Shown here piece by piece: positions 15,545-20,895 of a stretch of 20,895 bases of DNA. The notes under the pieces are model-generated. The model made no database searches. It was not told the DNA's origin and saw only the letters and a program-made list of their open reading frames with translations. Position numbers and translations under genes: made by a program. This DNA comes from Desulfobacteraceae bacterium (GTDB lineage Bacteria > Desulfobacterota > Desulfobacteria > Desulfobacterales > JAABPS01), in assembly GCA_011391835.1 (NCBI GenBank), contig JAABPS010000006.1:1-20895 (forward strand), in the 5' to 3' direction. Each line of letters opens with the position of its first letter. The stretch's first letter is position 1.

Positions 15545-17659
15545 ATGATCAGCCTGTTTAAAAAAAAGGATGCTGAAGCTTTTGTCAAAAAATATGCGCT
15601 TCTTCCTAAAGCCCTGGCGTTGAGGATTTATACCTCCCGCCTGATAGGATTAAACACTGATCTGGTTCTTCATGGCGGCGGCAATACATCCGTGAAGCTG
15701 AAAAATAAAGATATTCTGGGAGACGAGAAGGATGTTATTTTTGTTAAAGGCAGCGGCATGGATCTGGCAGCTATTGAACCAGAGGGATTTGTCGGCCTGA
15801 ACATGGAGCCGCTGAAACGGCTCAGGCACTTAAAGGATCTTTCGGATGAAGTGATGCTGAACCAACTGAGGATCCATCGAATTGATGCTGAGGCGCCGGA
15901 TCCTTCAGTAGAAGCATTACTGCATATTTTCCTTCCTCATACCTATGTTGATCACAGCCACGCTGACAGTATTCTTATTCTTACCAGCCAAAAGAACGGG
16001 AAAAATATTATCCACGAAGTGCTTGGCGAAAAAGTGTTTGTCATGTCTTATGTCATGTCTGGCCTGTCGTTGGCAAAAGCAGTCATTAAACATTATGAAA
16101 AAAAACCTGACATGGACGCCATTGTAGTGATGAATCACGGAATATTTACGTTTGCTGATCATGCCAGAACGTCCTATGAAAATATGATTGCGTATGCCAG
16201 TAAGGCAGAAGCGTATATTCAGGACCAGAAGAAAAAGAAACTTGTGCATGCACCATCTGAAGTTTTGGGGCTGCACAAAAAAGACGTTTCAGCGATTTGC
16301 CGTACAGCGCAGATCATTCGAGGCATCTGCGCTCAGCGTTCATGCGAAACAACAGACACACTTCGAAGATTTTGCGTGGAAATAAGAGACAGCCAGGAAA
16401 TGATAGACGCATCTCTTTTAAAAGAGGCAGAACAGATTTGCAGCTCTGGGGTGCTGACACCGGATCATGTTATACGGACGAAAAACAAAATGGCATATAT
16501 TTCATCTGTACCGGAGGATGATGTTTTGCTGAAGCGGCTCGTTTGCAAGGTGGTCAGTGCGTATACAAAGGATTATCAGCAGTATGTGTATGCGCAGAGA
16601 AAAAGAACGTGCATTGATTCTGAAATGCTTGATCCCTATCCCAGGCTTTTTCTTGTTTCAGGCGCTGGGCTTGTTGCCATTGGGTATAGCCGAAGGGATG
16701 CATTGATTGCAGCCGACATTGGTGAGCATAGCATAAGGGCTAAGCGAAAGGCCCTGGCATTGGGTGAGTACCGTCCCATCGCTCTTTCCCATGTCTATGA
16801 TATGGAATACTGGAGCCTTCAGCAGAAAAAACTGGGCAAACCCGCCACCCTGCCACTTCAGGGTCAGATTGCGGTGGTGACCGGAGCTGCTGGTGCCATT
16901 GGCGCAGGTATAGCGGAGAGGCTTCTGGCTGCGGGCGCGGTGGTAGTTATATCTGATATTGATACGAAGCGACTGGAAATTGTTTATTCCGTGCTAACGG
17001 AAAAATATGATAAGCATTTGGTAGATTGCGAAATTTTTGATGTTACTGATTTTAGATCCGTGCAAAAGGGGTTTGACAGGATCTGCGCAAAGACAGGCGG
17101 TTTTGATATTGTGGTACCCAATGCCGGGATTGCTCATGTGGCAACCATCGAAGCAATGGACACACAAAAACTCGACCAGGTGGTTGCGGTGAATCTTAAG
17201 GGGACTTATACAGTGATCAAAGCCTCCATCCCTGTTTTCCGCAGACAGGGGACTGGCGGCAATATCATTGTAATCAGTTCCAAAAATGTGTTTGACCCAG
17301 GCGCTGCATTTGGAGCGTATAGTGCCTCAAAAGCCGGTGCGCATCAAATCTCAAAGATAGCAGCGCTGGAACTTGCGGAGATAGGTGTTCGCGTTAATAT
17401 GGTTAATCCAGATGCCGTATTTGGAGATGACAGGATACCTTCAAAATTATGGGAAGTTGTAGGGCATGAACGAATGAAGTCCAGAGGGCTGGACCCTAAA
17501 GGTTTGCAGGATTATTATCAGCAGCGAAATCTTCTAAAAACACGGGTGCTCGCAGAGCATGTGGGAAATGCGGTGGTGTTTTTTGCAAGCGATCTTACTC
17601 CTACAACCGGAGCGGCGCTGCCTGTAGATGGAGGAAATCCCGCAACATTTTCAAGATAA
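15545..17659 (+). CDS. Bifunctional class II aldolase/short-chain dehydrogenase
   Basis: The protein has 704 residues in two enzymes. Residues 1-420 form a class II aldolase of the RhaD/fucA type: HGGGNTSVK (43-51), E123 in SVEALLH, zinc ligands H137 and H139 in DHSHAD, and H198 in MNHGIF. Residues 440-704 form an SDR: TGAAGAIG (446-453), NAG (526-528), a serine near 578, and Y592/K596 in YSASK. Known fusions of this layout (RhaEW-type) split a 6-deoxyketose-1-phosphate into DHAP and lactaldehyde and oxidise or reduce the aldehyde. Immediate coupling to an LsrF-type enzyme suggests a two-step sugar-phosphate catabolic unit, but the substrate is unknown. Confidence 0.92.
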   Translation: MISLFKKKDAEAFVKKYALLPKALALRIYTSRLIGLNTDLVLHGGGNTSVKLKNKDILGDEKDVIFVKGSGMDLAAIEPEGFVGLNMEPLKRLRHLKDLSDEVMLNQLRIHRIDAEAPDPSVEALLHIFLPHTYVDHSHADSILILTSQKNGKNIIHEVLGEKVFVMSYVMSGLSLAKAVIKHYEKKPDMDAIVVMNHGIFTFADHARTSYENMIAYASKAEAYIQDQKKKKLVHAPSEVLGLHKKDVSAICRTAQIIRGICAQRSCETTDTLRRFCVEIRDSQEMIDASLLKEAEQICSSGVLTPDHVIRTKNKMAYISSVPEDDVLLKRLVCKVVSAYTKDYQQYVYAQRKRTCIDSEMLDPYPRLFLVSGAGLVAIGYSRRDALIAADIGEHSIRAKRKALALGEYRPIALSHVYDMEYWSLQQKKLGKPATLPLQGQIAVVTGAAGAIGAGIAERLLAAGAVVVISDIDTKRLEIVYSVLTEKYDKHLVDCEIFDVTDFRSVQKGFDRICAKTGGFDIVVPNAGIAHVATIEAMDTQKLDQVVAVNLKGTYTVIKASIPVFRRQGTGGNIIVISSKNVFDPGAAFGAYSASKAGAHQISKIAALELAEIGVRVNMVNPDAVFGDDRIPSKLWEVVGHERMKSRGLDPKGLQDYYQQRNLLKTRVLAEHVGNAVVFFASDLTPTTGAALPVDGGNPATFSR

Positions 17660-17773
17660 TCGCAGGCAATAAATATAAGTCAATGATAAGACGAGCCGAT
17701 AATTTTAACCAGCATGTATCGCGTGTATTTATTATTTAAAATGATTATGCTGCGTTAGCAGGGAGGATTGGCC

Positions 17774-17920
17774 ATGAGCACGGATGAGAAAAAAAATGGA
17801 ATAAAACCGGATACCACGGATTCGGATAAAAAAGATTCCGATCCATGCCTGCGCTGCGGCGCTCCTGTGGAAACAAATGGAGAACTGCTCTGCAAAAAAT
17901 GTGAACGGGAAGTCCACTGA
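17774..17920 (+). CDS. 48-residue zinc-ribbon protein
   Basis: A short gene with GGGAGG at 17761-17766 seven bases before its ATG. The first 24 residues are polar and probably disordered (Lys, Asp and Thr rich). The rest is a compact four-cysteine zinc ribbon: C25-LR-C28-GAPVE, then LL-C40-KK-C43-E. It begins 114 bases after the aldolase/SDR stop and ends 48 bases from the convergent nadK end. No function is known; ribbons of this size often bind RNA, ribosomes or larger proteins. The ribosome-binding site and paired CxxC motifs make it credible despite its size. Confidence 0.75.
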   Translation: MSTDEKKNGIKPDTTDSDKKDSDPCLRCGAPVETNGELLCKKCEREVH

Positions 17921-17968
17921 TGGGTATCGATTCGATCCGATGCATTTTTTTGTAGTTCTGAGAATTGC

Positions 17969-18820
17969 CTACAGGTGACTCCCGCTCCATCTCAGCTTTG
18001 CTTTTAGAACATCAAAATACTGCTGATCCGGGAAAGTTATCAGGTTTACCGGATGAGATCCTTTCTGAATGATAATTGTATCTTTTTCGTTTATCTCCAG
18101 GCCCAATTGTCCGTCACATGTCATCATCATATCAGAGGATTTTTCTTCAAGCCTGATTTTTATGACAGCAGTGTCCGGAATAATCAACGGCCGGTTGGTT
18201 AATGTAAATGGGCAGATCGGTGTCATAATAATACCGTGAACAGCGGGGTGTACAATGGGGCCGCCGGCTGAGAGGGAATACGCGGTAGAACCTGTGGGGG
18301 TTGAAACAATGAGTCCATCCGCATTATACGTTGTCAAAAAAGTATCATCAATATATGTTTTGATATGAGCGAGCCTGGCCAAGGCTCCCTTGTTTATAAC
18401 CACGTCGTTTAATACAGTCTCACATGCGACTTCGTTTTCTTCTCGAATCACCTTGATTGCAAGCCGCATCCGATGCTCGGTGGCAAATTGGTTTTTTAGA
18501 ATCTTTTCTGTCACATGAAAAAGGGTTTCTTCAGAAGTTTCAGCAAGGAAACCGACTTCTCCAAATTTAACGCCAACGATTGGGATATCCAAATCCCCTA
18601 CCCAGCGGACAGCCGCTAAAAAGGTGCCATCCCCGCCAAGAACAAAAACACATGACAGATCGGCCGGGGCTGCTCCCAGCCTGCTTGGGAGTTTTCCTTT
18701 TGGCGGTGCGCTTTTTTCCCGTATGACATCAATTCCTTTTGACCGAAGCCATTTCTCCAGTTCATCGGCTTTTTTATTCGCATTTTTATCTGCTTTTACA
18801 ATAATTCCAATTTTTTTCAA
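17969..18820 (-). CDS. nadK: NAD kinase
   Basis: This 283-residue protein phosphorylates NAD to NADP with ATP or polyphosphate. It has GGDGTFLAA (62-70), GFLAETSEE, the NAD-binding ND pair at 138-139 (VLNDVVINKG) and STPTGSTAYSLSAGGP (173-188). The start is TTG at 18820, with AAGGAAAG about ten bases upstream; no in-frame ATG gives the right N-terminus. Only about 60 bases separate it from the attC-like site at 18883, so the array ends close to its promoter. Confidence 0.95.
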   Translation of the reverse strand: MKKIGIIVKADKNANKKADELEKWLRSKGIDVIREKSAPPKGKLPSRLGAAPADLSCVFVLGGDGTFLAAVRWVGDLDIPIVGVKFGEVGFLAETSEETLFHVTEKILKNQFATEHRMRLAIKVIREENEVACETVLNDVVINKGALARLAHIKTYIDDTFLTTYNADGLIVSTPTGSTAYSLSAGGPIVHPAVHGIIMTPICPFTLTNRPLIIPDTAVIKIRLEEKSSDMMMTCDGQLGLEINEKDTIIIQKGSHPVNLITFPDQQYFDVLKAKLRWSGSHL

Positions 18821-18882
18821 TGTGACAGCTTTCCTTTCTATCCAGAATTTTAGAGGACTAAAATTTATTTTAAGGTTGCACT

Positions 18883-18939
18883 ATCTAACGAAAAAAATCA
18901 GCCGGAGCGCAGCGATCGGCTGGGGCGCTTTTGTTATTC
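18883..18939 (-). other. attC-like site 1, distal end of the cassette array
   Basis: Read on the minus strand, the site starts GAATAAC and ends GTTAGAT, a perfect match to the GTTRRRY attC core. CAGCCG (18899-18904) pairs with CGGCTG (18917-18922). The end boxes pair through TAAC and GTTA. A long unpaired spacer lies between end box and inner stem, and GA versus GAT asymmetry lies just inside the stem. The parE stop codon is within the first box, as is common in integron cassettes. It shares outline and bases with the site at 19596-19661 but has a shorter terminal loop. Confidence 0.8.
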
Positions 18940-19230
18940 TGAAATATCTTCTATTGGCAATATCTGCTTTCCATGCCGGATCGTAAGAATTGATACTTGT
19001 TTTTTTTCAATTCGATATATGATGCGATAATTGCCGTAGATCAGCTCCCTAAATTGTTCATCCCTAATTTCGGGAACAATCCTGCCGATTTTGGGTGAAG
19101 ATGCCAGATGTTTAACTTTAGAAAATAGCGTTATAATCCATTTATCTGCCGCTGATGGTTTGTCTAAAGCGATATATTCAGCGATTTCTGAAGCTCTGTC
19201 TATAGACAACGGCGACCAAATAATTTTCAT
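18934..19230 (-). CDS. RelE/ParE-family toxin
   Basis: This 98-residue protein has the ParE fold signature: an N-terminal WSPLSIDRASEIAEYI helix, then SSPKIGRIVPEIRDE, an LIYGNYRIIYRIE strand pair and a C-terminal IRHGKQ. Its ATG overlaps the antitoxin stop by four bases, so it is translationally coupled. ParE members poison gyrase and RelE members cut mRNA; the RELIYGNYRIIYRI style favours ParE. The stop TAA is embedded in the attC-like site that ends the cassette. Confidence 0.92.
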   Translation of the reverse strand: MKIIWSPLSIDRASEIAEYIALDKPSAADKWIITLFSKVKHLASSPKIGRIVPEIRDEQFRELIYGNYRIIYRIEKKQVSILTIRHGKQILPIEDISE

Positions 19231-19508
19231 TTCTTGACTCTTTTCAAGACTTTGTTTTTTGCATCTTCATGCGCAATACCTTGACCGTTTGCAAGTTGAC
19301 CAAGAGACGTCTGTACATCTGCCAGAAGCTCAAGCTTCTCTTGCATGTTTTCATATTCAGAGGCATCCAATAAAACAGCAACTCCTTTACCATGTTGAGT
19401 AATTATCACAGGCCTTTTTGTATCACGAACTTGTTTGATATAGCTTGCGATGCCTATCCGAACCTCAGATAATGGCTTAATATCTTGATCAATTTTTAAT
19501 CGTTGCAT
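19227..19508 (-). CDS. Phd/YefM-family antitoxin
   Basis: The protein has 93 residues from the ATG at 19508, preceded by GAGG at six bases; a GTG at 19520 would add four residues. The N-terminal part (IKPLSEVRIGIASYIKQV, RPVIITQHGKGVAVLLDASEYE) is the Phd/YefM DNA-binding and dimerisation domain; the charged C-terminus should wrap the toxin. It probably represses its own promoter, where a 10-bp palindrome (AACGTACGTT, 19534-19543) lies between the -10 box and the start. Confidence 0.92.
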   Translation of the reverse strand: MQRLKIDQDIKPLSEVRIGIASYIKQVRDTKRPVIITQHGKGVAVLLDASEYENMQEKLELLADVQTSLGQLANGQGIAHEDAKNKVLKRVKK

Positions 19509-19533
19509 ATTACACCTCACATTGTATCTAAAT

Positions 19534-19582
19534 AACGTACGTTTTATAGTTCATTATAACGCACATTATTTAGTATGGGCAA
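19534..19582 (-). promoter_or_regulatory. Cassette promoter and operator for the Phd/ParE pair
   Basis: On the minus strand TTGCCC (19577-19582) is followed after 18 bases by a perfect TATAAT (19553-19558). The palindrome AACGTACGTT at 19534-19543 lies just downstream and is a good candidate operator for the antitoxin. This lets the cassette be expressed without an integron promoter. Confidence 0.5.
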
Positions 19583-19595
19583 GAACTATTTTTGG

Positions 19596-19661
19596 GTATA
19601 ACGAAAAACTCACCCGGAGCAGCCCAGCGGGCTGCGATCGGGTGCAGCGACTTTGTTATAT
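19596..19661 (-). other. attC-like site 2
   Basis: Read on the minus strand it begins ATATAAC and ends GTTATAC, one base from the GTTRRRY core. CACCCG (19611-19616) pairs with CGGGTG (19639-19644), and an inner stem GCAGCCC (19619-19625) pairs with GGGCTGC (19629-19635) around AGC. The same GA/GAT asymmetry as in site 1 lies between the stems. It starts eight bases after the stop codon of the lipoprotein gene. Conserved ends with a different terminal stem are the hallmark of attC sites. Confidence 0.78.
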
Positions 19662-19668
19662 TTTTGTT

Positions 19669-20136
19669 TTAAATATACCATTCGCCACACTTAATTAACA
19701 ATGTCTCTCGTTTCATTGTTTTTATATTTAGCTGCGTAACATAATGCTTGTTTCTAATTCCAATAATAGCTCTATCAAAGTATAAACGAAGAATATTTTC
19801 TTTCTGGCTGAATGTAATTATTTCTACAGCGCCATAATCCATATATTTCCACAGATAAGTTTCTTTCCCTTGCGGATCAACGAACACTAATTCCAAATTT
19901 TTATTTCTTGTTTGCACATTTCCAAAATACTCTTTATCAAGCTTAACGCTGATTAACACAGTATCTTTTCTTTCCTCTTGAATCCTGTTGAGGTCATGTG
20001 GAAACGTACCCTTCCATAAAATAACACCATTATCTTTGATTGTTGTCTCCGTGCCGGGAATACAACACCCACTTAAAAACAAAAGGAGGATAACTGATGA
20101 CTTGCTAACTACTTTCTTTAATCTATTACAATGCAT
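19669..20136 (-). CDS. Small hypothetical lipoprotein
   Basis: The protein has 155 residues from the ATG at 20136, chosen because AAGGA lies eight bases upstream and the signal peptide begins there; the frame is open further up, overlapping the toxin gene. A basic N-terminus and hydrophobic stretch lead to the lipobox LSGC with C24 as the lipidated residue. The mature part is about 130 residues of mostly beta-type sequence with no family I recognise. Its stop lies eight bases before attC-like site 2. It is probably a cassette cargo protein anchored in a membrane. Confidence 0.7.
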   Translation of the reverse strand: MHCNRLKKVVSKSSVILLLFLSGCCIPGTETTIKDNGVILWKGTFPHDLNRIQEERKDTVLISVKLDKEYFGNVQTRNKNLELVFVDPQGKETYLWKYMDYGAVEIITFSQKENILRLYFDRAIIGIRNKHYVTQLNIKTMKRETLLIKCGEWYI

Positions 20137-20194
20137 TAATTTATTCCTTATAATCAATAAGTTATAGCAATAGGTTCGCTGAACTTTTAAGCGA

Positions 20195-20572
20195 TCAAGG
20201 GCGGAACTTTTTAATTTGTAAGTCTTTAAGTATCTTATAATGTTTGTCATTTCCGGTTAGTATCGGAAACCCGTGCGAAATCGCAGTAGCACCTATCAAT
20301 GCGTCAGCAAGTTGAATGGAATGGCTTAAAAAATGCTGTTCCACAAAAAACATCGCTTTAGTGGATATCTCTTCAGAAATATAGAGAATTCTTGAGTCCC
20401 ACTCATGAAGAGCCCTGCGCAGATTATTCAGCTCGTTTTTATCTCTCATGCCTTGTACCAATTCCATATATGTGACGACAGAGATAAAAAAAGGCTTTGA
20501 ATTCTTAATAGTTTTATAAGCGTTTTGGTTCCCTTTCATATACCAAATGAAGACATCCGTATCGATAACCAT
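20195..20572 (-). CDS. PIN-domain toxin (VapC-like)
   Basis: This 125-residue protein is a PIN-domain ribonuclease. Acidic active-site residues are D4 (VIDTDVFIW), E37 (TYMELVQG), D90 (LADALIGATA) and D109 (LTGNDKHY), in the usual order and spacing. VapC toxins cut tRNA or rRNA when freed from their antitoxin. Its ATG directly abuts the antitoxin stop (TAAATG), so the pair is translationally coupled. Confidence 0.93.
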   Translation of the reverse strand: MVIDTDVFIWYMKGNQNAYKTIKNSKPFFISVVTYMELVQGMRDKNELNNLRRALHEWDSRILYISEEISTKAMFFVEQHFLSHSIQLADALIGATAISHGFPILTGNDKHYKILKDLQIKKFRP

Positions 20573-20806
20573 TTAGAATCTTCCTTTTCTTAATCCCCGG
20601 ACATACTCATCGACGTTTTGGATCATATCGTTATCTTTCCAGATTCCAAACAATTCGTTTGTAGTGTTTTGTTTATTTTTTTCAGCGTAGGGAATAAGTT
20701 TTGCGCAAGGTTTACCGCGAAAGGTTATTACAACCTCCTCGCCCCTATGGACCGTATCAAGAAGCCCCTTTGAATTAAACCTTAGATCTTTTGCAGTTGC
20801 TTTCAT
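20573..20806 (-). CDS. Phd/YefM-type antitoxin of the VapC-like toxin
   Basis: The protein has 77 residues. The start, with DLRFNSKGLLDTVHRGEEV followed by VITFRGKPCAKLIPY, matches the Phd/YefM (prevent-host-death) fold; the acidic and aromatic C-terminus should bind the toxin. A strong GGAGGTG lies four bases before the ATG. Phd-type antitoxins pairing with VapC toxins are well known. Confidence 0.9.
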   Translation of the reverse strand: MKATAKDLRFNSKGLLDTVHRGEEVVITFRGKPCAKLIPYAEKNKQNTTNELFGIWKDNDMIQNVDEYVRGLRKGRF

Positions 20807-20840
20807 GACTCACCTCCGTTCATGATTGTTTACACTTCGA

Positions 20841-20869
20841 AATATAAACTATGGAGATGCCCATGTCAA
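20841..20869 (-). promoter_or_regulatory. Strong sigma-70 promoter for the Phd/VapC pair
   Basis: On the minus strand a perfect TTGACA (20864-20869) is followed after exactly 17 bases by TATATT (20841-20846). This gives a leader of about 28 bases to the antitoxin ATG. No operator palindrome stands out. Confidence 0.75.
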
Positions 20870-20895
20870 GCTGCTTATTGAAAACAAAAAGCTTA

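Larger units (their letters stand above)
18889..19601 (-). mobile_element. Integron gene cassette with a toxin-antitoxin pair
   Basis: This is the segment between the predicted G/TT crossover points of the two attC-like sites, 713 bp. It holds a short leader with its own promoter, the phd-type and parE-type genes, and one attC at the 3' end. This is the textbook layout of a cassette; toxin-antitoxin cassettes are common in large chromosomal integrons, where they discourage loss of the array. No integrase lies in the window; with cassettes reading leftwards it would be to the right. Confidence 0.72.
19602..20895 (-). mobile_element. Second integron cassette, incomplete at the window edge
   Basis: From the crossover of attC-like site 2 to the end of the window, all three genes (antitoxin, PIN toxin, lipoprotein) read leftwards and share one attC-like site at their 3' end. 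No further attC-like site is seen between the genes or to 20895. This is either one multi-gene cassette or two cassettes whose intervening site has decayed. Confidence 0.5.

Noticed and set aside
17921..17968. Bidirectional terminator between the zinc-ribbon gene and nadK
   Set aside because: Seven Ts occur at 17944-17950, but the only preceding hairpin has a four-base stem.
20137..20200. Possible third attC-like site between the VapC-like and lipoprotein genes
   Set aside because: There are small dyads (GTTC/GAAC, TCGCT/AGCGA), but no AAC...GTT outer pair in the right order and no match to the shared inner boxes.

Overview
The window looks like a chromosomal segment of a Gram-negative, probably anaerobic bacterium. 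A sulfate-reducer-type member of Desulfobacterota (Desulfobacterales) is my best guess. I base this on protein flavour (dCache-type sensor kinase, BrkB/YihY with a C-terminal winged helix, DUF3795, a Phe-Gly-Gln sirtuin), moderate GC and intergenic repeats. Taxonomy is inference, because no rRNA is present.

Left edge (1-790): the trailer end of a type I-C-like CRISPR array (one full repeat, one spacer, one truncated repeat), then a decayed RhuM-family gene broken at a palindromic repeat. Next come a two-component pair on the minus strand (sensor kinase 2884-1166, single-domain response regulator 1158-793) and, divergently, a Nudix hydrolase-sirtuin pair behind a near-consensus promoter. From 4417 to 7687 lies a plus-strand lipid-type group: PAP2-family membrane phosphatase, diacylglycerol-kinase-like kinase, HAD-IB phosphatase and a zinc-ribbon Nudix hydrolase. 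It meets a convergent patatin-like phospholipase. A YihY membrane protein, a DUF4126 membrane protein and a Cys-rich DUF3795 protein follow. A 12-nt purine-rich repeat recurs in four gaps, twice just in front of a start codon.

The middle (11.4-17.7 kb) is metabolic: panC, apparently started at a rare ATT codon, then metK; a minus-strand secreted protein; then an LsrF-family aldolase/thiolase next to a fused class II aldolase/short-chain dehydrogenase, with no AI-2 transporter or kinase nearby. A 48-residue zinc-ribbon gene at 17774-17920 follows, then NAD kinase on the minus strand.

The most interesting part is the right edge (18.88 kb to the end). Two imperfect palindromes of 57 and 66 bp share the architecture of integron attC sites: AAC/GTT ends, paired inner boxes, asymmetric unpaired bases and a variable terminal stem. 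Each sits at the 3' end of a minus-strand gene, and in one the stop codon is inside the site. They delimit a 713-bp cassette carrying a Phd/ParE toxin-antitoxin pair, and a second incomplete cassette carrying a small lipoprotein and a Phd/VapC pair with its own strong promoter. The window therefore probably contains the distal end of a chromosomal integron, or an integrase-less cassette cluster, ending just upstream of nadK. Any integrase would lie to the right, outside the window.
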